From: M55B154 sp964486725
Lineage (GTDB): Bacteria > Spirochaetota > UBA4802 > UB4802
Reading direction: 5' to 3'
Assembly: GCA_964486725.1 (NCBI GenBank)
Contig: CAZAOK010000007.1
Span: 1 to 64,000 of the forward strand
Length of the DNA stretch: 64,000 nt
A program made the translations under genes and the position numbers. Positions 8,164 to 16,845 of this stretch are shown in pieces. Position 1 is the stretch's first letter; each line of letters starts with the position of its first letter. Below the pieces are notes generated by a model that was given only the letters and a program-made list of their open reading frames with translations, had not been told where the DNA came from and made no database searches.

Positions 8164-8784
8164 ATGATCCATGAAAATGTAATTACTGACTTTTCGCGGG
8201 AAGAGTGTCAGCCGCAGATAGATGATACGGCATATATACACCCACTTGCCGCGGTGATAGGAAACGCGATAATCGGCAAACGGGTAATGGTTTCGCCATT
8301 CGCTTCCGTGCGTGGTGACGAAGGGCAGCCACTGTGTGTATCAGACGAGGCGAACGTGCAGGACGGGGTTATTATACACGCACTTGAAACTGAACAGGAT
8401 GGAAAACCGATAGAAAAAAACATGGTTGAAGTTGATGGCAAAAAATACGCGGTATACGTTGGCAAACGGGTATCACTGGCCCACCAGGTGCAGATTCACG
8501 GCCCTTCTTTAGTTGGTGATGATACTTTTGTTGGTATGCAGTCGCTGGTGTTTAAGTCAAGTGTTGGCCGCGGTTGTGTGATTGAACCCGGTTGTATCGT
8601 TATGGGTGTGCGTGTTGCTGATGGGAGATACGTGCCGGCAGGTACGGTGCTTAAATCCCAAAAGGATGCTGATAGTCTGCCTGAAATTACACCGGATTAT
8701 GCGTTTAAGGATCTAAATAAAGGGGTTGTGCATGTCAATACCCATCTTGCTGACGGGTATAATAAAAAGGGAATTAAGGAATAA
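8164..8784 (+). CDS. cam: Cam-type gamma-class carbonic anhydrase
   Basis: A 206-residue left-handed beta-helix protein catalysing reversible CO2 hydration. All active-site residues of the archaeal prototype Cam have counterparts: metal ligands His72, His107 and His112, proton-shuttle Glu75 in HALET, Glu53 after VRGD, and Gln66 in NVQDG. The acidic loop that holds the shuttle residue (~74-95) is present. That marks the true Cam subclass rather than the loop-less CamH/YrdA proteins. It lacks the signal peptide of the Methanosarcina enzyme and so is probably cytoplasmic. AGGAGG stands 9 bases before the ATG. A rho-independent terminator follows directly. Confidence 0.92.
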   Translation: MIHENVITDFSREECQPQIDDTAYIHPLAAVIGNAIIGKRVMVSPFASVRGDEGQPLCVSDEANVQDGVIIHALETEQDGKPIEKNMVEVDGKKYAVYVGKRVSLAHQVQIHGPSLVGDDTFVGMQSLVFKSSVGRGCVIEPGCIVMGVRVADGRYVPAGTVLKSQKDADSLPEITPDYAFKDLNKGVVHVNTHLADGYNKKGIKE

Positions 8785-8793
8785 TGTTAAAAG

Positions 8794-8819
8794 CAAGGGG
8801 CTTCTACCCCTTGTTTTTT
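8794..8819 (+). terminator. rho-independent terminator after cam
   Basis: CAAGGGG (8794-8800) and CCCCTTG (8807-8813) form a perfect 7-bp stem with a 6-base loop, followed by six T. It starts 9 bases after the stop codon. Confidence 0.93.
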
Positions 8820-9225
8820 AACCACCGTAGCATTATATTCCTCATTATTTCAAAATATGTATATCAAGCATTTATTATTCTTGACATAAATTACTATTTG
8901 GTATATTTAAATTTATAAAATACAGTTATTTCATATATAAATATATCAGGTGGTGACTGTCGAAGGTATTGGTCAGCGGTAATACTCGTTATAATAATCA
9001 ACCTCTTTGAATCTATTCCTCAACGAGTATAGTACAGCATTATTGAGACATAAGGTTTAAGGCTTCTTGTGGTATGAATTGAAATTCATGTTGATAGTTC
9101 TTTGCTGAGTGTTTGCATGTTGATTAAGATATGCAACATTTAAAAAATAACTAGTAATCTTCGTATTATTATAAATTTGCAGTTGGTGTTGCATATATGA
9201 GTATCTTTTGGGTGGGGATTTGCTA
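8820..9225. other. AT-rich gene-free leader region
   Basis: About 400 bases without a supported gene, marking the left edge of the AT-rich island. TTGACA at 8881 with TATATT at 8902 (15-base spacing) could be a promoter. ATACTCGTT near 8984 pairs with AACGAGTAT near 9022. Several short blocks, such as the TATATCAGGTGGTGACTGTC region and GGCTTCTTGTGGTAT, resemble the leader upstream of the TM2 gene at 11.2-11.5 kb. Confidence 0.5.
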
Positions 9226-9654
9226 TTGATTTTTAAAATTATTAAGTCTTTTGTTGGATTATTTTTTGTGATTTTTATTTTGACGGGTTGTATCAACCAA
9301 TCAACAGAAAATAAGAAACCCTTTAGTTGTAAGAATATGAATAAGTCAATATATGATTTGGTTAGGTATTATAAAGATTTAGGATATAAAGTTAGTTTTA
9401 GTGAAAATAGTTATAGTTATATTGGTGCTATTCATGGAGGTTGGTTGAAATTAAATGATCAAGTATTAGAAATTTATAAATTTGATTGTAATAATAAAAA
9501 ATCTTTCAAAACCTTAAAAAATTCATATAACAGTGGGGAAATCTGGTTTTTAATAGATTGGCCTTGTACTGTGAATGGTTCTTTTGTGTTAACAGATTAT
9601 GGAGAAATAAATAATATAGACCAAATTATAGATGAATTTAAAAACTTTAAATAG
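9226..9654 (+). CDS. small lipoprotein, unknown function
   Basis: A ~142-residue protein with a type II signal peptide: Lys residues, a hydrophobic stretch and the lipobox FILTGC. The TTG at 9226 is chosen because GGGG ends 8 bases upstream and it gives a compact signal sequence. An upstream TTG at 9208 would add six residues. The mature protein (~120 residues) is rich in Asn, Lys, Tyr and Trp and shows no known motif. Codon use is strongly AT-biased, like the rest of the island and unlike cam just upstream. It is probably anchored in the inner leaflet of the outer membrane or on the surface. Confidence 0.65.
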   Translation: MIFKIIKSFVGLFFVIFILTGCINQSTENKKPFSCKNMNKSIYDLVRYYKDLGYKVSFSENSYSYIGAIHGGWLKLNDQVLEIYKFDCNNKKSFKTLKNSYNSGEIWFLIDWPCTVNGSFVLTDYGEINNIDQIIDEFKNFK

Positions 9655-9798
9655 GATAGTCTGTAAGATTAATGATACATGTAATATGTAGATTTTTAAG
9701 TAATCAAATAATTCTTAAAAATTTAGGGAGTTTGATGATTCGGGGCCAGAACAATTGGATTTTTTTTATCTTTTTAAAATAATAAATTGGAGGATTTT

Positions 9799-10782
9799 AT
9801 GAAATCGACAGGAATAGCATATTTGCTTTGGCTTTTAGGCATATTTGGGTGGCTTGGGTTTCACCGGTTTTATATTGGGAAAATCGGTACAGGTCTTATC
9901 TGGATGTTTACTGGTGGATTATTTGGTTTGGGTGCATTGATAGATTTATTTATACTAGGTGGGCAAGTTGAACAATATAATACGAATGTACAGTTGAAGA
10001 CAATTCGCACTTCAACTGAATCGACTACTAAACTAGGTGAATCAAAAATGAAAGCAGAAGGCGGAGGGTTCAATTTTGCACAATTTATTGATGATTCCCA
10101 AAACACTTTAACAAACCCAAAGGAATTCTTTGCGTCAATGGCAAAAGAAGGTGGTTTTGGTGAACCAATTATCAAAGCTTTAATTTACGGTCTTGTTGCA
10201 GGTTTAATCACGTTTATCTGGGGAATCATAGGTCTTTCCGCAGTTGGTGGATTTGGTGCAATGTTCGGTGGCGCTGTTGGCATCATGGCAATTGTTGGTG
10301 GACTGATCTTTGCACTTATTGGTCTTTTCATTGGCGGACTTATCATGCTGATAATATCTGCAATCTGCGGTGGAAATACCAGTTACGAAGCAAACGTTCG
10401 TGTAACTGCGGCACTGATGGTAATGTCTCCAGTACAGGCTCTTCTTGGTTTTACCGGTGGCATTAACTTTTATCTTGGCGCAATCGTTGGCCTGGCAGTA
10501 TCTTTGTACGGACTCTGGCTGCTGTATAACGCATTAACAGCATCCCTCCAGGCTAAAGAAGGTGCATCAAAAGTTGTTACAATTATACTTGCGGTTCTTG
10601 TTGTTCTTATGACCATTACCTCTTTCACCACTTACAAGGCAGCATCATCTTTTGGTGACAAGTACCAGAAAGACGCTGAAAAGCTGATACAGGATGCCAT
10701 GAAGGATAATCCGGAAGGAATGAAAGCACTTGAGCAGTTCAAAAAAGCTGCTGAAGAAGAGATGGAAAAGCAGGAACAGTAA
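9799..10782 (+). CDS. TM2-Yip1 fusion membrane protein
   Basis: A 327-residue membrane protein in two parts. Residues 1-60 are a TM2 domain (two membrane helices joined by FGWLGFHRFYIGKIGTG, with the DLF that ends the second helix). From about residue 85 on it is a Yip1-family domain with about five helices (GEPIIKALIYGLVAG ... VEVLMTITSF region) and a charged helical tail. Each part also occurs alone nearby: TM2 at 11571-11843, Yip1 at 16910-17629. The junction GESKMKAEGGGFNF joins the end of one to the start of the other. GGAGG lies 5 bases before the ATG; an in-frame TTG at 9787 overlaps that ribosome site and is unlikely. Function is unknown. Confidence 0.85.
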   Translation: MKSTGIAYLLWLLGIFGWLGFHRFYIGKIGTGLIWMFTGGLFGLGALIDLFILGGQVEQYNTNVQLKTIRTSTESTTKLGESKMKAEGGGFNFAQFIDDSQNTLTNPKEFFASMAKEGGFGEPIIKALIYGLVAGLITFIWGIIGLSAVGGFGAMFGGAVGIMAIVGGLIFALIGLFIGGLIMLIISAICGGNTSYEANVRVTAALMVMSPVQALLGFTGGINFYLGAIVGLAVSLYGLWLLYNALTASLQAKEGASKVVTIILAVLVVLMTITSFTTYKAASSFGDKYQKDAEKLIQDAMKDNPEGMKALEQFKKAAEEEMEKQEQ

Positions 10783-10790
10783 TTGTAATA

Positions 10791-10843
10791 TTACACCAGA
10801 ACAAGGTGTTTAAGCGGTGTTTAAGCCCCTTGTTCTGGTGTAA
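10791..10843 (+). terminator. long perfect hairpin after the fusion gene
   Basis: A 16-bp perfect stem (10791-10806 with 10828-10843) encloses a 21-base loop, starting 8 bases after the stop codon. A run of CCCCC then TTTTT follows at 10849-10858. It is probably a terminator, though the T-tract is a few bases away from the stem. Confidence 0.7.
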
Positions 10844-11040
10844 GGAAGCCCCCTTTTTATCCTGTACTATTGTTTGCATTTTATTGCATGTTTTTTCAAG
10901 TTTTCATCTTTGTCGTTTCAGTGAAAATAATTTTCTTCCTTCCTTAAGAATGAAAGTGAATTAATTTTCGGGTAAAATGTACTATTATTATCAGATGGAC
11001 CGTTATACATCGTCCGCAAAACTGAGAAGGAGAATGTATA

Positions 11041-11139
11041 ATGGCTATGTCAGGTGAAAAGAAAAATAAATATACCAATGAATCTATGGAGGCATCTGAC
11101 TATCTGAATCAGCCTGTGCAAATTCGTGAGGCGGCATGA
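11041..11139 (+). CDS. 32-residue small ORF or gene-start remnant
   Basis: ATG at 11041 is preceded by AAGGAGA with 7-base spacing, a stronger ribosome site than most genes in this island. The peptide is MAMSGEKKNKYTNESM..., ending QIREAA. The stretch YTNESMEASDYLNQPV loosely resembles the beginning of GyrB/ParE proteins (YT-ES-E---L--PV--R), so this may be the decayed front of such a gene. It could also be a genuine small protein. It is less AT-rich than its surroundings. Confidence 0.35.
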   Translation: MAMSGEKKNKYTNESMEASDYLNQPVQIREAA

Positions 11140-11196
11140 TTACCCGAAATATAAATCACTCCCTTAAGAATCAAAAATTTTATACATGTATTTATC

Positions 11197-11225
11197 TTGA
11201 CAAAGAAATTGATGATCTTTATATT
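11197..11225 (+). promoter_or_regulatory. promoter upstream of the TM2 gene
   Basis: TTGACA (11197-11202), 17 bases, then TATATT (11220-11225). A start near 11232 would give a ~340-base untranslated leader before the TM2 gene at 11571. Parts of that leader resemble the leader at 8.9-9.2 kb. Confidence 0.65.
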
Positions 11226-11487
11226 CTTTGAGTAAAATATAAACAAAATACCAATATAAATAAATCAGGTAGTTCCTGTCTCAGGGAAAAATAGCGGAAG
11301 TTAAGAACAATAAATAGCAGCAATGTATATGACATACACTTTTGTTATAGCTTATCATGGTTCAGGTACGATGCTTCTTGTTGTATAGGGTTATACGTTT
11401 ATGTATTTGTTGGCTATAATCATTTTAAATATTTTTTGAAAAACTAATAAATATTTCGTAGTTCTTATTTTTTCATACATGAAATAT

Positions 11488-11519
11488 ATAACAGAATAAC
11501 AGAATAACAGAATAACAGA
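11488..11519. repeat. 8-bp tandem repeat, four units
   Basis: Four perfect copies of ATAACAGA lie head to tail 52 bases upstream of the TM2 gene. Short tandem repeats of this kind expand and contract by slippage. Here a change would alter the length of the leader, not the reading frame. Confidence 0.9.
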
Positions 11520-11570
11520 CTGTTAAATAACGGGATGTCTTATTTTTAAAATAATAATTTGGAGGAGTTT

Positions 11571-11843
11571 ATGAAATCAACAGGAATCGCATATTTGCTT
11601 TGGCTTTTAGGCATATTTGGCTGGCTCGGGTTTCACCGGTTTTATATTGGGAAAATCGGAACAGGTCTTATCTGGATGTTTACAGGTGGTTTATTTGGTT
11701 TTGGTGCATTGATAGATTTATTTATACTCGGTGGACAAGTTGAACAATATAATACGAATGTACAGTTAAAAACAATTCGAACTTCAACTGAATCGACTAC
11801 TAAACTAGGTGAATCAAAAATGAGAGCTGAAGCAGCACAATAA
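11571..11843 (+). CDS. stand-alone TM2-domain protein
   Basis: A 90-residue membrane protein almost identical, through residue ~84, to the N-terminal part of the TM2-Yip1 fusion at 9799. It then ends with a short RAEAAQ tail instead of running into the Yip1 domain. Two membrane helices flank the conserved FGWLGFHRFYIGKIGTG. The DNA upstream (TTAAAATAATAA-TTGGAGGA) is shared with the fusion gene as well, so the duplicated unit includes the ribosome site. It has its own promoter, tandem repeat and terminator. TM2 proteins are small membrane proteins of unknown biochemical role. Confidence 0.85.
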   Translation: MKSTGIAYLLWLLGIFGWLGFHRFYIGKIGTGLIWMFTGGLFGFGALIDLFILGGQVEQYNTNVQLKTIRTSTESTTKLGESKMRAEAAQ

Positions 11844-11849
11844 CTAGTC

Positions 11850-11886
11850 AACCGGTTATTCGATTTAAAATGAATAACCGGTTTTT
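11850..11886 (+). terminator. rho-independent terminator after TM2 gene
   Basis: AACCGGTTATTC (11850-11861) pairs perfectly with GAATAACCGGTT (11872-11883) around a 10-base loop, then TTT. It begins 6 bases after the stop codon. Confidence 0.85.
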
Positions 11887-12019
11887 AAATCATATAATAT
11901 TATATATTTCAAGATAATATATTTAGATTTTTTATGCGCCACATTTATGTTAATGATTTATGCTGCATTCATTTAATAAATTTATTTGTATATGGCAATA
12001 TGATTATAAGGTATTGGTA

Positions 12020-13258
12020 ATGAAAATCAAAGTAATAATATGTACTCTATTGGTTACAATTTTCTTATGTATCCCTAATTTGTACTCTTCGGAAAAAGCA
12101 AAGAAAAAAATATATATCAAACCATTTAGCATTTCTGATGATATAACTGATGTAACTATCAAGGAAGAAATACGTGATTATATGTCTGAAGCCCTTGTAG
12201 GTGAATTCTCTATAATCAGCGATGATGAGGTCAAAGAGTACATTAAAAATACTGAAATTAAGCAGGCATTAGGCGGTCAAGTTCATCCTGAAAAACTTAT
12301 ATTAAGCATTAAAACTGATTTTTTGATATATGGGAAAATATTCAAGGAAAATGGGAATTTAGTGATAGAAGCAAATTTACTTGCTATGGAAGAAGGTGAG
12401 ATATCTATCAAAAATAGTGGGAAAATTGAATATGCCAATCGAAATTATACAGACAGAGCTTCTCGTGCGCTTGGTAAATATTTAACCATGGACAGGCAAG
12501 ACATTGGAGTTTTATTTGGAAAAAATGACCCACGGGAAGAATTTAAAGATGAAGTTAGTGAAGTCGAGTCTCAATTAAGTAGAATAGAGTCCGATTATAA
12601 AAATGAATCAAGTAGTATAAAAAAAGCAGCTGCTTGGCGTGATAAATCATTAATCAGATCTCCACGTTTTCGAATAGGTTATAGCGGTTTTGGAGCGTTC
12701 AGTACGTGGGACGCATATATCAACGAATTGTATGTACCACAACACCTGGTTATGTTTGATTTATTTCTATACCGTTATAAAGACCCTGTAGGGGATGGGA
12801 TTGATCTGTACGCAAGAGGAACTTATAGACAATTTAAGGCTGTTGAAGATTTTGAGAAAAAGGTTCGTGTTGATAACAATAGTTCATCATATATAGGTGT
12901 TTTTGAACAGATGCCTGTTGTTGAACCTGGATTAGATGTGGTTAGCGGGGATTTAGGAATTCGTTTTGTTGGGTCAGTGTGTTTTTTCAGGTCGGCATTA
13001 TCTTTTTATATGAATTTTGCCGGTCGATATAACTATTCTATGGAAAAAGTGGAATATACTGAAGAATCCAAAATAAAAACGTTACAGCAATGGGGAGTCG
13101 TGGGCGGGGCTGGAATTGAGATCTCCATAGTGCCTTACGTCGGTGTATTCGCAGAATTTAATTCAGGGTATGTGCCCATGGGAAGAAAAGATGTAAATCT
13201 TGAAGGACCACAGTTTCTTCTCGGTGTTACTGTGCGCACACAACACTGGGATTTATAA
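12020..13258 (+). CDS. outer-membrane-type protein, first of tandem pair
   Basis: A 412-residue exported protein with a Sec signal (about residues 1-24). The first ~140 mature residues (KIYIKPFSI ... DFLIYGKIFKENG) have the strand/helix pattern of the CsgG/FlgO/TolB-N group of envelope proteins. A charged coiled linker follows (~180-215). The last ~200 residues are rich in alternating aromatic and polar strands and could form a small outer-membrane barrel. The next gene (13271) has the same layout, and the two are diverged paralogues. The ATG at 12020 is chosen because it gives a clean signal peptide; its ribosome site is weak. The family assignment is by pattern and uncertain. Confidence 0.7.
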   Translation: MKIKVIICTLLVTIFLCIPNLYSSEKAKKKIYIKPFSISDDITDVTIKEEIRDYMSEALVGEFSIISDDEVKEYIKNTEIKQALGGQVHPEKLILSIKTDFLIYGKIFKENGNLVIEANLLAMEEGEISIKNSGKIEYANRNYTDRASRALGKYLTMDRQDIGVLFGKNDPREEFKDEVSEVESQLSRIESDYKNESSSIKKAAAWRDKSLIRSPRFRIGYSGFGAFSTWDAYINELYVPQHLVMFDLFLYRYKDPVGDGIDLYARGTYRQFKAVEDFEKKVRVDNNSSSYIGVFEQMPVVEPGLDVVSGDLGIRFVGSVCFFRSALSFYMNFAGRYNYSMEKVEYTEESKIKTLQQWGVVGGAGIEISIVPYVGVFAEFNSGYVPMGRKDVNLEGPQFLLGVTVRTQHWDL

Positions 13259-13270
13259 GGTAGATATTAA

Positions 13271-14497
13271 ATGAAACTAAAAATTATCATTATCTCTGTA
13301 ATTATAGTATGTCTTTATGGAACAATGCTGCTTGCTGGGGAGAGAGTATTTATTAAAGAATTTGCTGTTGAGAATATCCACGAAAACAAGTCAGAAAGGG
13401 CACAAAGATTTTTTACAAATGTGTTTCTGGATGAAGGTTACACAATTAATACAATGGAATCCTTAAGTGTGAGCCTTGATTTGGAAGAAATTAAGCAGGC
13501 AATTGAAACTGATGATGAAAAGATTATAAAAGATCTTCTGGCAATAAGTGATGTGGACTATATAGTATATGGTTTTATTCGATTGAAAGGTGGTTATGTT
13601 TATATAACAGCAAAAATGCTGGATAAGTCAGATAATAATGTTGAATTGAAAAATGTAAAAACTCTGCGCATTAAAAATGAGATAAACGAAACCTATTTTG
13701 ATGAGGCCTGTATCGTCCTTGCAAGATTTTTGGTTAGTAATGACCCGGACCAGGTTCAGGAATTTCAAGATAAACTTTTCGCAGCAGAAAAGAAATATGA
13801 AATTGACCTGCGGAATCAGGCGTTGCGATCTGAGGTGGCTGCAGATGAAGAAGAGTTTAGAAGAAAGGTTAATGATTATAAGAAGAAAAGGAAAAAAGAT
13901 GTTGCAGGGAATTATGCAATTTTAAGAACCGGTTACAACTTCTTTGGTGCAAGAACAAAGAATGATGATTTCAATGAGCACTTTGAGCGCGGAACGCAAT
14001 TATTTGTAGAGTTAGCATTACCTCTTCATTATATAACTTCTCCAAATGAGAACCCCTTGTCGGGTTTCGATTTGTTGATAAGGTATACTTATTTCTATTA
14101 TCCATATGACAGGTCACAAGGTCCTCCCGAAAGTGAAGTATACCAGGAATACTGGGAAGATAAAAAAATAAGATTCCATGGATTAGATTTCGGTCTCCGG
14201 TATCGTCTTGGATTGTATTTTTTAATGACCAAGTTTGATCTATACGTGATGGCTTCTGCCAGAGGTCATTTCTGGCCTGAGAAATACGAGAAAGAAGAAA
14301 CAGAATATCCGGATGAAGAGGAAGAAGAAGTTGATTCTTCATCGCTTGGCGGAGTTATTGGCGGTGGGGTCGAAATCGCCTTTTTCCCTTATTTGGGGTT
14401 TTTCGTTGAATATAATTATGGTACTTCTGATATTGGCAAAGATTCATTAGATATAGAATCTCATCAAACGTTAATCGGATTTACATTTAGGCTGTGA
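13271..14497 (+). CDS. outer-membrane-type protein, second of tandem pair
   Basis: A 408-residue paralogue of the preceding gene, 12 bp downstream. Signal peptide (1-22), a CsgG/FlgO-like N-terminal domain (VFIKEFAVENI ... VDYIVYGFIRLKGG), a strongly charged coiled linker (~165-210), then a barrel-like C-terminal part. It ends in Phe-Thr-Phe-Arg-Leu, similar to outer-membrane insertion signals. An acidic loop (DEEEEEVDSSS) sits near residue 350. The pair probably forms part of an envelope assembly, with one subunit possibly able to replace or join the other. Function is unknown, and the two-domain reading is inferred from composition. Confidence 0.7.
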   Translation: MKLKIIIISVIIVCLYGTMLLAGERVFIKEFAVENIHENKSERAQRFFTNVFLDEGYTINTMESLSVSLDLEEIKQAIETDDEKIIKDLLAISDVDYIVYGFIRLKGGYVYITAKMLDKSDNNVELKNVKTLRIKNEINETYFDEACIVLARFLVSNDPDQVQEFQDKLFAAEKKYEIDLRNQALRSEVAADEEEFRRKVNDYKKKRKKDVAGNYAILRTGYNFFGARTKNDDFNEHFERGTQLFVELALPLHYITSPNENPLSGFDLLIRYTYFYYPYDRSQGPPESEVYQEYWEDKKIRFHGLDFGLRYRLGLYFLMTKFDLYVMASARGHFWPEKYEKEETEYPDEEEEEVDSSSLGGVIGGGVEIAFFPYLGFFVEYNYGTSDIGKDSLDIESHQTLIGFTFRL

Positions 14498-14553
14498 TTA
14501 TTAAATTAATTATTATTTCTAGATCTATAAAGATAATTTCATGAGGTTTTGAT

Positions 14554-15321
14554 ATGAAAAAAATTGTTTCAATAATAATTTTGATAGGCATAATCAACGT
14601 TGTGTATTCTCAGGAAAATATTTCAAAAGAGGAAGACTTTTTTTCTACAACTAAAATTGGTGCGCATAATGTAGTGTTATTGCCCTGTACGAGCAGGGAT
14701 ACTTTATTAGATCATGGTGATGGAGAATATGAAGCTTCACGCAAGAGTATAAACGTATTCCTTGAGGCTTTTTATAATAATATAATGTGGGAATGGGATG
14801 AAAGTGGTTTTGGTGGAAAGTACTTTTGCTATACAACAAATAAAGGAACAGAAAATTACAATGAGTTCAGAAAAAGAAAAATGATTAAGATATATGAAAA
14901 AATATTGGCTAAGTATGAGAAATATTTGTATTGCATAAGCAGCGGAGAAGATGACTGGGATGGGTCCCCATTTATTGATACAGTATACGATTTTAATAAA
15001 AAAGCATATACAGTCAGCTCAATAAATTTTAGTTGGATGGGCAGTTATACAATGTTGAAGTTAAGTCCAAAAGAAGAGAAAAACGGAGATTTGTTTTTTA
15101 AAAATGCATGGATCATAAAAATGGACGAAGATAAGGCGGAAAAAGCGAAAAAAGGTGCCCAATGGAAGTTGATATTTAAGATTGATGATGTGAAGGTCGT
15201 TAAAACGAAGAGTAATAAAATTCTTGAAAAGAAAATATACATCACTCCTGTTGCATGGAGAATTTATGGTTATGGTGATAACGAAAAAATTATATATTCC
15301 CAGCATAACTGGAATAATTGA
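14554..15321 (+). CDS. secreted protein of unknown function
   Basis: A 255-residue protein with a Sec signal peptide (MKKIVSIIILIGIINVVYSQ, cleavage near residue 20). The mature part is rich in Tyr, Trp and Lys. It has mixed predicted strands and no motif I recognise. GAGG stands before the ATG. It lies in the same orientation as the tandem outer-membrane-type genes and the lipoproteins after it, so all may share a transcript. Confidence 0.65.
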   Translation: MKKIVSIIILIGIINVVYSQENISKEEDFFSTTKIGAHNVVLLPCTSRDTLLDHGDGEYEASRKSINVFLEAFYNNIMWEWDESGFGGKYFCYTTNKGTENYNEFRKRKMIKIYEKILAKYEKYLYCISSGEDDWDGSPFIDTVYDFNKKAYTVSSINFSWMGSYTMLKLSPKEEKNGDLFFKNAWIIKMDEDKAEKAKKGAQWKLIFKIDDVKVVKTKSNKILEKKIYITPVAWRIYGYGDNEKIIYSQHNWNN

Positions 15322-15418
15322 TATCATAAATGATCTATTAACAATTGCAATTTTATACTAGCGGAATATATAGTCTATAAAATTTTTGTAAAGACTTATT
15401 GTCAAAGGGATAAAGTAT

Positions 15419-16366
15419 ATGAAAAAAAAATGCATCATACTTGTAATTTCAATATTATTATTTTCAACAGGTTGTTTCGATATGATAATGAGCCTAAAGG
15501 TTTACCCGAATGGGAATACCCTGGCAAAAATGCACTATCGTTTTAAGAATTATGGTGAATATAATATTGGATACCTGTTGGCACCTGAAATCAAAAGTGA
15601 TATGATTGAAGACGGATTTCGCAATGTGAAGAATTGGTATGGTGGCAATGCGTATCATATTACAGGTGAAAAGTATGGTACTATTGATATGCTTATGAAA
15701 AGTGGTGGTTTAACGAAAAAAGTATCAGTCGATAAAAATCTAGGTATAACAAAGCAGAGTTACGTTTTTAATATGGAAATTAACAATTCAGAAGTGGATA
15801 AATCTGATAACAACAACTATTTCGCGGGAATCATGAGAAATCATATTATGATTGTAGCAGTAGAATTACCAGGAATAGTTGAGAAAACTAATGGGAAAAG
15901 GATTGGTAAAAATAAGATAAAATTTACGGAAAATATGTATAATGTTTTATATGGAAGCAAGGATCTTAAATATTATGTTAAAAGCAGTGTATCCATGAAA
16001 GATCAGATATTTAATGCTACAGTGCGTGCTGAAAACAGATTGTCGAAATTAGATGGGGAAATAAACAATGTTACAATTAAAATTGAGGAGATGAGCAATA
16101 GACTTGAAGAACTAAAAGAGTTCAACAATAATGCATCTGCCATTATTAAGAAACAGGATAAAGACACTCTGCTTATATGGAACAGGCTTGTAAGAATATA
16201 CAGAAAGCAATTTAACATAAAGCCGCAAACAAAAAGCGAAATAGTCGACTTCTTTGAGAGAAAAGGGGTTGATGAAGATTATTTGCCCAGACCGATAAGT
16301 GGTACCCTTGTGTTTGATAAGGAGAAAAATATTTTTAAAATTAAGTATATGGAGGAAGCAAATTGA
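15419..16366 (+). CDS. lipoprotein with coiled-coil segment
   Basis: A 315-residue lipoprotein: basic start, hydrophobic stretch, lipobox FSTGC (Cys19). Residues ~190-240 form a heptad-rich coiled coil (ENRLSKLDGEINNVTIKIEE and on). No enzymatic motif is visible. The next lipoprotein gene starts inside its stop codon (TTGA overlap), so the two products are probably made in step and may work together. Confidence 0.7.
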   Translation: MKKKCIILVISILLFSTGCFDMIMSLKVYPNGNTLAKMHYRFKNYGEYNIGYLLAPEIKSDMIEDGFRNVKNWYGGNAYHITGEKYGTIDMLMKSGGLTKKVSVDKNLGITKQSYVFNMEINNSEVDKSDNNNYFAGIMRNHIMIVAVELPGIVEKTNGKRIGKNKIKFTENMYNVLYGSKDLKYYVKSSVSMKDQIFNATVRAENRLSKLDGEINNVTIKIEEMSNRLEELKEFNNNASAIIKKQDKDTLLIWNRLVRIYRKQFNIKPQTKSEIVDFFERKGVDEDYLPRPISGTLVFDKEKNIFKIKYMEEAN

Positions 16367-16812
16367 AGAAATATATTAGAAGAAATGTAATTATAATATG
16401 TAATTTATTTTTAATATTTGCCTTGCTGCTTTTCAATGGTTGTGGAGGCGTTGATCCAGAAATAGAGAAAAAAATCGATAGAAAGGAAGTCGAACTTGAA
16501 AAACATAAAAAAAAATTAAATATGATTGAAGATAATTATGAGGAATTGGATGAAGCTAATCGTGACAAGAGAGAAGATATTGCTGAAAATTATTCTCGAA
16601 TTTTAACCAGCAAGTTGCAATTGAAAAAAATATCAAGCAATAAAAAATATCCAGGTGACATAAAAACATTGGTCAAAGTGTTGGGCAAAATACCTGACGA
16701 TCCGGTATATTTTTCAAATATTGTAATAATAAAAGGAAAACATGGTGATTCTGAGGGTAAAGGTGGTTGGATTTATGACCCTGAGAATGGGGTATTTGAG
16801 CCAAATTTGTAA
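16363..16812 (+). CDS. small lipoprotein, coiled coil plus pseudopilin-like tail
   Basis: A 149-residue lipoprotein started by TTG, with GGAGGA 6 bases upstream, overlapping the previous stop by 4 bases. The lipobox is LFNGC. Residues ~35-85 are a highly charged coiled coil. The tail (KGGWIYDPENGVFEPN) resembles the C-terminal loop of type II secretion pseudopilins. Whether this reflects real kinship or chance is unclear. It converges with the Yip1 gene across a shared hairpin. Confidence 0.65.
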   Translation: MKKYIRRNVIIICNLFLIFALLLFNGCGGVDPEIEKKIDRKEVELEKHKKKLNMIEDNYEELDEANRDKREDIAENYSRILTSKLQLKKISSNKKYPGDIKTLVKVLGKIPDDPVYFSNIVIIKGKHGDSEGKGGWIYDPENGVFEPNL

Positions 16813-16845
16813 GAGGTATAAAGCTCATGCTTGGTATGAAAACTA

